This document shows, one piece after another, positions 8,055 to 16,336 of a stretch of 64,000 nt of DNA. Position 1 is the stretch's first letter; each line of letters opens with the position of its first letter. A program made the position numbers and the translations under genes. This stretch comes from Rhodothermus profundi (GTDB lineage Bacteria; Bacteroidota; Rhodothermia; Rhodothermales; Rhodothermaceae). Below the pieces are notes generated by a model. The model was not told the origin of the DNA. It did not search any database and was given only the letters and a program-made list of their open reading frames with translations. The DNA is taken from assembly GCF_900142415.1 (NCBI RefSeq), contig NZ_FRAU01000009.1:1-64000 (forward strand). Reading direction: 5' to 3'.

Positions 8055-9293
8055 ATGCGCCTGCGCCTGATGACGGCGGCGCATGTGCTGGCGCCGCGCG
8101 TTTCAGTCAACTGGATCATCAATCAGCGGGCAGATCTGCTCTGGTTCATTGGAGGAGCCTTGGCCGGCTATTTGCTGTTTTTCATGCATGCCGGTCTCGG
8201 CTGGGACATGATCACGATCTGGTTTCTATGGGTTATTTTTCTTGACAGTCCGCACTTCTTTGGAACCATCAGCCGAACCTATCTGGACAAGCAGGAATTT
8301 CGCCAGCGCAAGAAGCTACTCACCTGGAGTCTGCTCTGGTTTGCCGCTGGTCCGTTCATGATCCTGGTTTCCTGGGGGTTGTACCATCTGGGCGTAGAGA
8401 ACTATCAGCTTCCCTGGAAGGCCTTTCTGGTATTTTTTGGCCTGTGGGCCTACTGGCATGTGGTGCGGCAGCACTATGGGTTCATGCGACTCTACCATCG
8501 AAAAAACAATGACCTGGATCGCATAGACTATCGCATTGACAGTGCGCTGCTGTATGGAGGACTGTTGTTACCGTTTCTGGCTTTTGTGGTGCGTCATCCA
8601 GAAGCTCGGCGAGGGCTTGGGTTGCCCGAAGCCTTTCCGGATTACCCGCCGCTACCGCATGGTAGCCGGCTGGCGGCGCTGTTTGACCTGAACTACCTGC
8701 AGGCGGTTACCTGGGAGCAATGGGTGGTGGCGTTTACCGCAGCCGCTGTCGGCACACTGGCCGTTGTCTTTGGGATACGCCAGCTCGTCAGGATAATTCG
8801 CGGTGAGCCTATTAATTTGCCGAAGATCCTGTTTATGCTGGCCGTGGTACCTCTCCATGTGTACATATGCTATGCCCCGGCCGTTCTCACAGCGCCATTG
8901 CTGGCTTTTGGAGCGTTTGTGACTATCTTTCACGACATCCAGTATCATGCAATCGTCTGGTTTCACCATCGCAATCGGTATCACCGGCCCGGCGTAGATC
9001 CGCGTCAGTTTGGACTGGCGCCAAAAATTTCGCGCAGTCTGCTCACCTATTTTGGGTGCGCCATCTTTTTTGCAGCGATTTTTCGGCTGCTGGGTTGTAC
9101 GCTTGACGTGCATCCGGGCTGCGCCCCGTTTGTAATTACCAGCGAAGTGCCTCTTTTTGGAGAACTGAACACCGATGCGTTGCTGAAAGGTTTTTTGATA
9201 GGTTTTCCGCTGCATCACTACTTTGTTGATCAGTACATATGGAAACCTAGTAAAAGCAAATCCCTGCGCAGGGATCTGAAGCTTGAAGCCTGA
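8055..9293 (+). CDS. Histidine-rich polytopic membrane protein, unknown function
   Basis: The frame is open from 7968, but that stretch contains the porV terminator, so ATG 8055 (or 8070) is the likely start, giving 412 residues. About eight to nine hydrophobic segments are visible. Histidines cluster at predicted membrane edges: S-P-H-F-F-G-T, Y-W-H-V-V-R-Q-H-Y-G, F-H-D-I-Q-Y-H-A-I-V-W-F-H-H-R and L-H-H-Y-F-V-D-Q-Y-I-W. Such spacing resembles the di-metal histidine boxes of membrane desaturases, hydroxylases or carotenoid-cleaving enzymes, but the exact signatures do not match a family I can name. It sits alone between two terminator-like hairpins, so it is probably its own transcription unit. 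A metal-dependent membrane enzyme is inference. Confidence 0.75.
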   Translation: MRLRLMTAAHVLAPRVSVNWIINQRADLLWFIGGALAGYLLFFMHAGLGWDMITIWFLWVIFLDSPHFFGTISRTYLDKQEFRQRKKLLTWSLLWFAAGPFMILVSWGLYHLGVENYQLPWKAFLVFFGLWAYWHVVRQHYGFMRLYHRKNNDLDRIDYRIDSALLYGGLLLPFLAFVVRHPEARRGLGLPEAFPDYPPLPHGSRLAALFDLNYLQAVTWEQWVVAFTAAAVGTLAVVFGIRQLVRIIRGEPINLPKILFMLAVVPLHVYICYAPAVLTAPLLAFGAFVTIFHDIQYHAIVWFHHRNRYHRPGVDPRQFGLAPKISRSLLTYFGCAIFFAAIFRLLGCTLDVHPGCAPFVITSEVPLFGELNTDALLKGFLIGFPLHHYFVDQYIWKPSKSKSLRRDLKLEA

Positions 9294-9336
9294 ATTTGCG
9301 GGGCAGTGGGCCGGCTTCGGCGGCCAGGCTTTTTTA
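9286..9336 (+). terminator. Terminator-like hairpin after the histidine-rich membrane protein
   Basis: AAGCCTG (9286-9292) can pair with CAGGCTT (9325-9331). An inner GGCCG (9309-9313) to CGGCC (9321-9325) stem overlaps the outer pair by one base. A T-run follows at 9330-9335. The structure begins within the stop region of the gene. Confidence 0.55.
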
Positions 9337-9423
9337 CAGAACAATGGATGGAAGGGCTTGCAATCGTACGTGGCATTTTGGTTCTTTGGGCATCATCCGG
9401 GAAGTTAAAGTACCAGGTGCACA

Positions 9424-10737
9424 ATGCCGTGGTATCGTAAGCTGCACTGGCAGATTCTGATTGGGTTGCTGCTGGGCCTGTTGTTTGGTCTGCTCGCGGC
9501 GGCGCAGGGCTGGAGTGGTTTTGTAACGCGCTGGATCGCTCCATTCGGAACGATTTTTATCAACCTGTTGAAGTTAATAGCCGTTCCGCTGGTGCTGGCC
9601 TCGCTGATTGTGGGGGTAACGTCACTGTTCGACCTGAAGCGCCTCTCCCGCATCGGGGGCAAGACCATTGCCATCTATATAGCTACGACTGCTGTGGCCA
9701 TTACGATTGGCCTGGGGATTGTCAACGTGCTGCGTCCGGGGCATGCCGTGCCTCCTGAAATGCGGGCACGCCTTCAGCAAGCGTATGAAGCCGATGTGGA
9801 GGCGCGGACGGAGCTGGCCGAGCAGGCCCGCCAGCGAGGGCCGTTGCAGGTGTTGGTGGACATTGTGCCGGAAAACGTCTTTAGCGCCGCTTCCAACAAC
9901 CGCAACATGTTGCAGGTTGTTTTTATTGCGCTGTTTGCGGGCATTGGGCTTTTGATGATTCCAACGGAAAAGGCGCAGCCGGTTATTGCCTTTTTCGATG
10001 GCATCAATGCCCTGGTTATCCGCCTGGTAGAGTTGATCATGCGCATTGCGCCCATTGGCGTTTTTGCACTGCTGGCTGACACCATCACGTCTATTGCGCG
10101 CGACAACCTGCAACAGGTTTTTGAGCTGCTGGCGGCGCTGGGCTACTACAGCCTGGCTGTTGTGCTGGGATTGCTAATTCAGATGCTCGGGACCTACCCG
10201 TTGCTGCTCAAGGTGCTGGCCGGCGTGCCGTTGAAAACGTTCTTTGCGGGTATAGTCCCGGCCCAGCTCGTAGCGTTTTCTACCTCCTCGAGTGGGGCAA
10301 CGCTGCCGGTAACCATGGAGTGCGCGGAAAAGAATCTGGGGGTCTCGGAGGAAGTATCCTCGTTTGTGCTGCCGCTTGGCGCTACGATTAACATGGATGG
10401 GACGGCACTTTACCAGGCGGTAGCCGCTGTGTTTATTGCCCAGACGCTGGGCCTGGGGCTGGACCTGAGCGCGCAATTGACGATTCTGCTCACGGCCGTG
10501 TTGGCGTCGATCGGTACGGCTGCGGTCCCCAGCGCCGGGATTGTAATGCTGGTGATCATTCTGGAGTCGGTCGGGGTTCCCAGTGCAGGGATTGCGCTGA
10601 TCCTGGGCGTAGATCGGGTCCTGGACATGTGCCGCACGGTAACGAATGTAACCGGTGATTTGACCGTAGCTACCGTAGTAGCCGCTACGGAAGGCCAGTT
10701 GGTGATGCCCGTAGCTGAAACGAGAAGCGCCTCCTGA
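9424..10737 (+). CDS. Dicarboxylate/amino acid:cation symporter (DAACS family)
   Basis: This secondary transporter family (GltP, DctA, Glt-Ph) takes up acidic amino acids or C4-dicarboxylates with Na+ or H+. The 437-residue length fits. Family hallmarks are visible: the serine-rich re-entrant hairpin F-S-T-S-S-S-G-A-T-L-P near residue 285, N-M-D-G-T at residues 323-327 (the cation-binding motif), and the second hairpin G-T-A-A-V-P-S-A-G near residue 362. It ends with N-V-T-G-D, which contributes substrate and ion contacts. The N-terminus has repeated hydrophobic segments. I cannot choose between glutamate, aspartate or dicarboxylate as substrate. It is monocistronic as far as I can see. Confidence 0.92.
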   Translation: MPWYRKLHWQILIGLLLGLLFGLLAAAQGWSGFVTRWIAPFGTIFINLLKLIAVPLVLASLIVGVTSLFDLKRLSRIGGKTIAIYIATTAVAITIGLGIVNVLRPGHAVPPEMRARLQQAYEADVEARTELAEQARQRGPLQVLVDIVPENVFSAASNNRNMLQVVFIALFAGIGLLMIPTEKAQPVIAFFDGINALVIRLVELIMRIAPIGVFALLADTITSIARDNLQQVFELLAALGYYSLAVVLGLLIQMLGTYPLLLKVLAGVPLKTFFAGIVPAQLVAFSTSSSGATLPVTMECAEKNLGVSEEVSSFVLPLGATINMDGTALYQAVAAVFIAQTLGLGLDLSAQLTILLTAVLASIGTAAVPSAGIVMLVIILESVGVPSAGIALILGVDRVLDMCRTVTNVTGDLTVATVVAATEGQLVMPVAETRSAS

Positions 10738-10756
10738 CCACCCAGGAAGGCGCTTC
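10724..10756 (+). terminator. Hairpin overlapping the symporter stop codon
   Basis: GAAGCGCCT (10724-10732) pairs with AGGCGCTTC (10748-10756), extended inward by CCTG/CAGG with a one-base bulge. The symporter stop codon lies inside. No T-run follows, so it may be a weak terminator or a transcript-stabilising structure. Confidence 0.4.
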
Positions 10757-10792
10757 CCGGCATCGCGTGCCGTGCGGGGATGAAGTGGAGGA

Positions 10793-10990
10793 TCAGTTGC
10801 GGGTTGTATACTGCCGGAACCGGACCCAGATGCGGCAGGCCATGTCGCTTTCGCCCAGCGGGCAGTTAAAGTGGCGGTAGGCAATCCAGCCCATCCGCTC
10901 CGAGACCACCCGAAGCCGCTTTGACAGTTCATTCAACTGGTTGGAAAGCTGCCGAAAAGCCTGGGCCATTCGTTCGTTGGGACGTTCCAT
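10793..10990 (-). CDS. Small hypothetical protein with amphipathic helix
   Basis: The start at 10990 is set by a strong ribosome site, AGGAGG, eight bases upstream on the minus strand. This is better than the TTG at 11026. The 65-residue product starts with a heptad-like amphipathic helix (R-Q-L-S-N-Q-L-N-E-L-S-K-R-L), then a short W- and C-containing tail ending in basic residues. I do not recognise a family. It stands alone, convergent with the symporter gene. Confidence 0.6.
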   Translation of the reverse strand: MERPNERMAQAFRQLSNQLNELSKRLRVVSERMGWIAYRHFNCPLGESDMACRIWVRFRQYTTRN

Positions 10991-11109
10991 AGAGCCCGCC
11001 TCCTGAACTATCCAGTCCTTAGTCAAATCCTTTCTGATAAAAAAGTGCAGGTATGTTCATGGAAAAACATGCGCTTCTGGCGCATTGATCTGCCCAGTCT
11101 CGGCGCATT

Positions 11110-11748
11110 TCAACGTCGCCGCAGCGGACGCACACTGATCTCTTTGAAGTAAACAACATCCTCTGGACCGTGATTTTGCAGGCCAATATAGCCTTTCAGG
11201 GGGCGCGGCCCGCGGTCTGGTTCATACCAGGCTTGTTTGGGCGGTACTGGATCGCCCTCCGTATAGTCGGTGACCAGCACACCGTTGACGTGCACCATCG
11301 TGCGGGGGCCATCCAGCGTAATTTCCATCACATTCCACTGCCCCGGACGCGCAGGACGGGCACGGGCTCTGGTAAGGGAATACAGTACACCGGTGCAGTG
11401 ATACGCATCTCCGTGATCATCAATCTGCACCTCATAGCCGCGATTGACGGGCATCCAGGGCTCTGTAGGAGGCTCTGGGATCCGGATAAATACTCCTGAA
11501 TTTTTACCACCAGGATTTCGATACACCACCCGAATGACAACGTTACCAAACGGCTGGCGCGTGTACCAGAGCAGCCCCATCCCCCCTTCGGTTTTGAGCA
11601 GGCCATTTTCGACGACGAAACGACCTTCACCGACGTGTTGCCAGCCGTCAAGATTTTTTCCATTAAACAAAGGAGTCCAGAGCGTGTCCTGGGCAAAAAG
11701 AGGCATTGAGGCCAGCAGCGACGGCAGCAGAAGATGGAGCAAACGCAT
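11110..11748 (-). CDS. Secreted DUF1080 / 3-keto-disaccharide hydrolase-like protein
   Basis: The 212-residue protein has a signal peptide (M-R-L-L-H-L then a hydrophobic core ending F-A-Q). It is followed by a single concanavalin-like jelly-roll domain of the DUF1080 family (PF06439): it opens with L-F-N-G-K-N-L-D-G-W and closes with G-Y-I-G-L-Q-N-H-G and V-x-F-K-E-I-x-V-R-P-L. Members cleave 3-keto-glycosides or bind glycans, acting outside the cytoplasm. ATG 11748 is chosen because the open frame beyond it runs into the tRNA-Arg gene. No sugar dehydrogenase partner is adjacent, so the substrate is unknown. Confidence 0.85.
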   Translation of the reverse strand: MRLLHLLLPSLLASMPLFAQDTLWTPLFNGKNLDGWQHVGEGRFVVENGLLKTEGGMGLLWYTRQPFGNVVIRVVYRNPGGKNSGVFIRIPEPPTEPWMPVNRGYEVQIDDHGDAYHCTGVLYSLTRARARPARPGQWNVMEITLDGPRTMVHVNGVLVTDYTEGDPVPPKQAWYEPDRGPRPLKGYIGLQNHGPEDVVYFKEISVRPLRRR

Positions 11749-11784
11749 GGAAGTATGCTGTTGTGGGTGGGTTACTGTAAGATA

Positions 11785-11817
11785 AAATAAAAAAGCCGGC
11801 TCGTAAGAGCCGGCTTT
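11785..11817 (-). terminator. Terminator downstream of tRNA-Arg
   Basis: On the minus strand an 11-bp stem (11792-11802 with 11807-11817) is followed by a T-rich run corresponding to bases 11785-11794. It separates tRNA-Arg from the DUF1080 gene on the same strand. Confidence 0.8.
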
Positions 11818-11821
11818 GGAG

Positions 11822-11894
11822 TGCGCCCGGCAGGATTCGAACCTGCGACACCCAGCTCCGGAGGCTGGTGCTCTATCCACTGAGCTACGGGCGC
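11822..11894 (-). tRNA. tRNA-Arg (anticodon CCG)
   Basis: A full cloverleaf can be folded on the minus strand: 7-bp acceptor GCGCCCG/CGGGCGC, D arm GCTC/GAGC, anticodon stem CCAGC/GCTGG with loop CTCCGGA (anticodon CCG, reading CGG), and T arm GCAGG/CCTGC with loop TTCGAAT. The discriminator is A and CCA is not encoded. Confidence 0.97.
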
Positions 11895-11909
11895 CTGAGA
11901 TCAGGCCAA

Positions 11910-11939
11910 AATATAGGCGTGCGCTTCGGTCTTCGTCTA
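11910..11939 (-). promoter_or_regulatory. Possible promoter for tRNA-Arg
   Basis: On the minus strand TATATT (11910-11915) stands 15 bases before the tRNA 5' end, with TAGACG (11934-11939) 18 bases further upstream. The -10 match is good and the -35 moderate. The short gap to the tRNA end fits stable-RNA promoters. Confidence 0.4.
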
Positions 11940-12077
11940 TGCATTCATCGTGAAGAGCACTTCCTGCGCACGCGGCGAGGATACGCCTGGAGGGGGGACG
12001 GCGTTCCCGGCCCCGCTGGCTTTCCTGGCAAGACTGGCTGCCGTATCTTCGTGCCAGAGAACCGAACGGCAGAATCT

Positions 12078-12983
12078 ATGACGCATCGCAGTGCCTGGCT
12101 AAATGGTCCCTTAGAGCGGGCCCAGTGGCCTCCCTTGCTGACGGCAATCCTGGGATTGTTGCTGGCGTTTGTGCTGTTTCAACTGGTCATCAGCCCGCTG
12201 GTGCTGGTGCTGGGAGTGCTGAGCCTTGGATATGAGCTGTCTGTGCTGATGGATCTGCCGCAGTTGATGCGCGGGCAGCCTGGATTGCTCATGCTGGCTA
12301 ACACAGCCGGACAGGTACTGGGGCTGGCACTGCCGGCCTGGCTGCTGACCTTGTTGCATACCCGTGAGGCGCAGCGTTTCCTGCGGTTGCGGCCCATTCA
12401 GGCAGGCGATCTGGGATGGGCGTTGCTGGGCCTGGCCTTTTTGATGCCGGTGGTGCAATGGCTGGGACGCGTAAACGAGGCGCTGCCGCTGCCCGAGTCA
12501 TGGCGGGCGCTGGACGCGATGCAGATGGAACTTATCGAAGCAGCGCTGCAGGGAGGACTTCCGGTCGTCGTCAACTTGCTTGTGCTGGCTGTAGTGCCTT
12601 CATTCTGCGAAGAAGTGTTGTTCCGGGGGTATGTGCAGCGGCAGGCCGAACGAGGATTGGGAGCCCTTGGCGGCGTGCTATTCTCTGGAATTGTCTTTGG
12701 CCTGTACCACCTGCGGCTTACCCAGGTGTTACCCTTATGCGTACTGGGCGTATACCTGGCCTATCTGGTCTGGCGTACCGGCAGTCTCTGGAGCGCCGTG
12801 GCCGTTCATCTCGCCAACAATGCATTTTCGGTGCTCCTGGCTGCGTATGCCGAGTATCATCCGAAGCTGTCCTGGCAGGATCTGGAGCACCTGACCGTGC
12901 CCTGGTATCTGGTCGGGCTGGGACTGATCGGCTTTAGCTGGGTATGCTACCGGCTTGAGCGGCGCGCTCGCTTTATGACATAA
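12078..12983 (+). CDS. CPBP family intramembrane metalloprotease
   Basis: This is a membrane protease-like protein of the CPBP (CAAX protease and bacteriocin-processing, PF02517) family. About eight hydrophobic segments are visible in 301 residues. The family motifs are present: E-E-V-L-F-R (residues 178-183, motif 1, glutamates and arginine), F-G-L-Y-H-L (motif 2 histidine) and V-H-L-A-N-N-A (motif 3 His-Asn). The frame is open back into the tRNA-Arg gene, so ATG 12078 is used. Substrate is unknown; bacterial members are linked to peptide maturation or self-immunity. It is followed 17 bases later by a DUF2007 gene and may be co-transcribed with it. Confidence 0.88.
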   Translation: MTHRSAWLNGPLERAQWPPLLTAILGLLLAFVLFQLVISPLVLVLGVLSLGYELSVLMDLPQLMRGQPGLLMLANTAGQVLGLALPAWLLTLLHTREAQRFLRLRPIQAGDLGWALLGLAFLMPVVQWLGRVNEALPLPESWRALDAMQMELIEAALQGGLPVVVNLLVLAVVPSFCEEVLFRGYVQRQAERGLGALGGVLFSGIVFGLYHLRLTQVLPLCVLGVYLAYLVWRTGSLWSAVAVHLANNAFSVLLAAYAEYHPKLSWQDLEHLTVPWYLVGLGLIGFSWVCYRLERRARFMT

Positions 12984-13000
12984 CCTGAAGGGACCTTGCG

Positions 13001-13375
13001 ATGGCTGATGCTTCTAAACACGAAGAATGGATTGTGGTCTTTCAAAGCAGCACGGACTATGAGGCCGACATGGTGCGCGACCGGCTGGACGCTGCCGGCA
13101 TTCCAGCCATTGTCTTTACGCAGCGCGACCACGTTTTCAATCTAAACGTGGGAAATCTGGCGCAGGTCAGCGTGCGCGTGCCGGCTTCCTATGCGGAAGC
13201 AGCCCGTCAACTTCTGGCTGAAACGGTAGACGACGAGACCCTGCGACGGGCTGCTGAAGCCGCCCATCCTCATGCTCCACCTGCGCACGATCCGGAAACA
13301 GAAGCCCGTCTCGACTCAGGAGCGGATCATCTGGGACTGGACTTACCCGATGATGAAGCATCTCCGACGGATTGA
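13001..13375 (+). CDS. DUF2007 domain protein
   Basis: A soluble protein of 124 residues. The N-terminal 70 residues match the DUF2007 (PF09413) pattern: V-V-F-Q-S-S-x-D-Y-E-A-D-M-V-R-D-R-L-D-A-A-G-I-P-A, then V-x-V-R-V-P-A-x-Y-A-E-A-A-R-Q-L-L. The acidic, histidine- and proline-rich tail looks disordered. The family is described as a putative signal-transducing domain with no known reaction. AAGGGA lies seven bases before the start. Its 3' end overlaps cdsA, so the two are translationally linked. Confidence 0.85.
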   Translation: MADASKHEEWIVVFQSSTDYEADMVRDRLDAAGIPAIVFTQRDHVFNLNVGNLAQVSVRVPASYAEAARQLLAETVDDETLRRAAEAAHPHAPPAHDPETEARLDSGADHLGLDLPDDEASPTD

Positions 13376-14210
13376 ACGGGCACGCCGCGCTGCCTCCAAT
13401 CTGTGGCTCCGAATAGGGACGGCCCTGCTGGGCATTCCGTTGTTGGTAGGGGCACTGTGGCTGGGCGGCTGGGTGTTCACCGGGGTAGTTCTGATGCTGG
13501 CCGGTGCAGGCATTATGGAAAGCTATCGGCTACTACGTCTGGCAGGATTGCCGGCCTACCGGAGCGGAGGACTGGTGCTGGGACTGTTGCTGGTACTTAT
13601 GCCAGTCTGGCCGCCCGCACTACCGCTGGCTATTGTCTGGGGCGTTGGCTTACTGGTGCGGGCGCCTTTCCGCCAGGTCCCGCTTTCAGAAGCGCCGGTG
13701 CGGCTGGCTGCCACGGCTTTTGGGGCGCTGTATCCGGCCGCCCTGCTAAGCAGCCTGCTTGCATTGCGTCTGCACCCGGGGCCTACAGACCAGCAGGCTT
13801 TCTGGATTACGCTGGGGCTGCTGGTAATGATCTGGGCAGCCGATACGCTGGCGTATGCTACGGGACGGCTGCTGGGAAAAAGGCCGCTAGCCCCGCGCAT
13901 TTCACCGGCAAAAACCTGGGAGGGATTTGTGGGCGGACTGCTCGGCGCGTTAGGGGCAGCCATCATCCTACGGCTGAGCGCCCTCCATTTCCTTGCCTGG
14001 CCTCATGTGCTTGTGCTCGGCGTGCTCTGCGGGAGCATCGGGCCACCGGGCGATCTGGCTGAAAGCCTGCTCAAGCGAGCCGCCGGCGTCAAAGATTCTG
14101 GCAACTTGCTGCCCGGACATGGTGGCGTGCTCGACCGATTTGACGCCCTGATGGTGGTGGCCCCCCTGGCTTACTGCTACCTGCGCTGGGTGGCCGGTGT
14201 GTATGGCTGA
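13350..14210 (+). CDS. cdsA: Phosphatidate cytidylyltransferase
   Basis: CdsA makes CDP-diacylglycerol from phosphatidic acid and CTP at the inner membrane, the branch point for phospholipid synthesis. The 286-residue product has seven to eight hydrophobic segments. The CDS signature near the C-terminus is clear: K-D-S-G-N-L-L-P-G-H-G-G-V-L-D-R-F-D. The upstream S-P-A-K-T-W-E-G motif and G-D-L-A-E-S-L-L-K-R are also present. The open frame extends to 13272, but ATG 13350/13353 inside the end of the DUF2007 gene gives the normal length. Confidence 0.93.
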   Translation: MMKHLRRIERARRAASNLWLRIGTALLGIPLLVGALWLGGWVFTGVVLMLAGAGIMESYRLLRLAGLPAYRSGGLVLGLLLVLMPVWPPALPLAIVWGVGLLVRAPFRQVPLSEAPVRLAATAFGALYPAALLSSLLALRLHPGPTDQQAFWITLGLLVMIWAADTLAYATGRLLGKRPLAPRISPAKTWEGFVGGLLGALGAAIILRLSALHFLAWPHVLVLGVLCGSIGPPGDLAESLLKRAAGVKDSGNLLPGHGGVLDRFDALMVVAPLAYCYLRWVAGVYG

Positions 14211-14270
14211 GCAGTGGAACGGCTGGCCAGACGCCCTGTATAAACCCCGGAGGTAACAATCAGGCAGGTT

Positions 14271-14477
14271 ATGGGCATCTTCCTTCCTGGACGTAGGGTG
14301 ACGCCCCGGCGCTTTTCCTATGAGCCGCGCTATTACAATCCAGAGCGCGAAGAACGGCTGCGCCGACGCCTGCGCATCGAACGGCGGGCGCTGTCCAAGC
14401 GCCGCAATCCACTCAGCCTGGTTTATTTCATTATTCTGCTGCTGATGGCCCTCTACGTCTATAATGCCCTGGGCTGA
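14271..14477 (+). CDS. Small single-span membrane protein
   Basis: A 68-residue protein with a very basic N-terminal half (R-E-E-R-L-R-R-R-L-R-I-E-R-R) and a C-terminal membrane span (L-V-Y-F-I-I-L-L-L-M-A-L-Y-V-Y). It lies between cdsA and mutL on the same strand with short gaps, which supports it being real. An N-in, tail-anchored topology is likely from the positive-inside rule. I know no function. Confidence 0.65.
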   Translation: MGIFLPGRRVTPRRFSYEPRYYNPEREERLRRRLRIERRALSKRRNPLSLVYFIILLLMALYVYNALG

Positions 14478-14503
14478 ACCTGCACCTGGAGACAGGCAAA
14501 CCA

Positions 14504-16336
14504 ATGACGCCGGAAACGGAAGCCACCGACAGCCTGATTCGGATCATGCCAGAATCCCTGGCGAACAAAATTGCCGCCGGGGAGGTGGTGCAACGTCCGG
14601 CCTCCGTGGTTAAGGAACTTGTTGAAAATGCGCTGGATGCCGGGGCTCGTCAGATCACTGTTATCCTCAAAGATGCGGGCAAAACGTTGGTGCAGGTGAT
14701 CGACGATGGGTGTGGCATGAGTCCGGCTGACGCCCGGCTGTGCTTTCAGCGACATGCCACCAGTAAGATTCGAACCATTGAGGACCTTGAACGCATTCGC
14801 ACGCTGGGCTTCCGGGGAGAAGCGTTGGCCTCTATTGCCGCCGTCGCTCGGGTCGAGCTGAAGACAAAACGCGCCCATGACGAAGCGGGCTACCGGGTCC
14901 AGATTGAAGGCGGCCGTCTGATAGCAGCCGAACCCTGCGCAACAGCCAATGGCACCTCCGTAGCTGTGCGCAACCTGTTTTACAACGTCCCCGCCCGCCG
15001 CAACTTCCTTAAAACGCCGGCGACAGAGTTCAAACACATTGTGGAAACGTTCCAGGTGCTGGCGCTCTCGCATCCCGAGGTGGGGTTCACGCTGATGCAT
15101 GATGACGTAGAAATTTATCGGCTGGTACCGGAAACCGATCCGTCCCCTGCGGAACGTCTGCGCCGACGCATCGGCACGCTCTTTGGGCCAGAATATGCCT
15201 TGCAAACCATTCCCGTCGAAGAAACCACCAGCTATCTGTCGGTACGCGGCTTTCTCGGCCGGCCAGAACTGCATCGGAAAAGCCGCGGCGAACAGTTCTT
15301 CTTTGTCAATCGTCGCTATGTGCGTCATCGCTATCTGGAGCATGCCGTCACGAGTAGCTATGAGCAGTTGATTCCGGAAGGAACGCATCCGTTTTTTGTA
15401 CTCTTCCTGGAGCTGGACCCCAGGCATGTCGACGTCAATGTGCATCCCACCAAAGCAGAGGTCAAGTTTGATGATGAGCGGGGCATTTACGGGGTGCTGC
15501 GCGCCATTGTGCGGCGGGCGCTAAGTATGGCCGACCTCATTCCCCAATTGACGGCAGCTCCTCCGGCATCGGTGCCGGCTACAACGGATGCTGCTACCGA
15601 GCGACCCAATCGGCGCGTTGACCTACCCGGGGCCACGCCGCTGCGCATTGCGCCGGGCGAGATAAGTCGCCGGCTTTATGCGGTCGAACCGGCGGAGGTT
15701 GAACCAGCGCCCCAGCCGACGGTACTGCCGTCAAGCGTGCGGCCGGAAACCGACGAGGAAGCACCCGAGCACGATACGCTGATCTGGCAGGTGCACGAGC
15801 GATACATCCTGACCCAGATCCGCTCGGGGCTGCTGCTAATCGACCAGAACGCCGCCCACGAACGCATTCTGTACGAACGGGCCCTTCGTAACCTGGAAAG
15901 TGGCTTTGGGCTATCCCAGCAATTGCTCTTTCCACAGACACTGGAATTTTCACCGGCCGATTTTGCACTCATTGAAGAGTTGTTGCCCGAGCTGCGCGCC
16001 CTGGGCTTTGATCTGGAGCTATTCAGCGGTCGCACGGTAGTGGTGCGTGGCGTGCCAGACGATATTCGACCTGGCGACGAACGCACCATGCTGGAAGACC
16101 TGCTGGCGCAATACAAGGCCAACTTGCCGCTACGCCTTTCCAGCCGAGAGAACCTGGCGCGTAGTATGGCCCGCCGCAACGCCATTCGTCCCGGCACGCG
16201 CCTGACGGAAAAGCAGATGCGGACGCTGATTGACCAGCTTTTCCTCTGTGAAACGCCCTACGTCTCGCCTACGGGTCGGCCTACGATGATACGCCTTACG
16301 CTTGAAGAGTTGGATCGGCGCTTTGGACGCGCTTGA
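14504..16336 (+). CDS. mutL: DNA mismatch repair protein MutL
   Basis: MutL couples mismatch recognition by MutS to strand removal. The 610-residue protein has the GHKL ATPase domain: E-L-V-E-N-A-L-D-A-G-A (catalytic Glu41), D-D-G-C-G-M near 73 and G-F-R-G-E-A-L near 106. A transducer domain follows. A proline-rich linker (about 345-410) leads to the C-terminal dimerisation domain. The endonuclease motif D-Q-H-A-x2-E-x4-E is altered to D447-Q-N-A-A-H-E-R-I-L-Y-E. The zinc-site motifs are also changed: A-C-x becomes M-A-R-R-N-A-I-R near 555, and C-P-H-G-R-P becomes S-P-T-G-R-P at 588-593. Nicking activity is therefore doubtful. tilS overlaps the stop by four bases. Confidence 0.95.
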   Translation: MTPETEATDSLIRIMPESLANKIAAGEVVQRPASVVKELVENALDAGARQITVILKDAGKTLVQVIDDGCGMSPADARLCFQRHATSKIRTIEDLERIRTLGFRGEALASIAAVARVELKTKRAHDEAGYRVQIEGGRLIAAEPCATANGTSVAVRNLFYNVPARRNFLKTPATEFKHIVETFQVLALSHPEVGFTLMHDDVEIYRLVPETDPSPAERLRRRIGTLFGPEYALQTIPVEETTSYLSVRGFLGRPELHRKSRGEQFFFVNRRYVRHRYLEHAVTSSYEQLIPEGTHPFFVLFLELDPRHVDVNVHPTKAEVKFDDERGIYGVLRAIVRRALSMADLIPQLTAAPPASVPATTDAATERPNRRVDLPGATPLRIAPGEISRRLYAVEPAEVEPAPQPTVLPSSVRPETDEEAPEHDTLIWQVHERYILTQIRSGLLLIDQNAAHERILYERALRNLESGFGLSQQLLFPQTLEFSPADFALIEELLPELRALGFDLELFSGRTVVVRGVPDDIRPGDERTMLEDLLAQYKANLPLRLSSRENLARSMARRNAIRPGTRLTEKQMRTLIDQLFLCETPYVSPTGRPTMIRLTLEELDRRFGRA

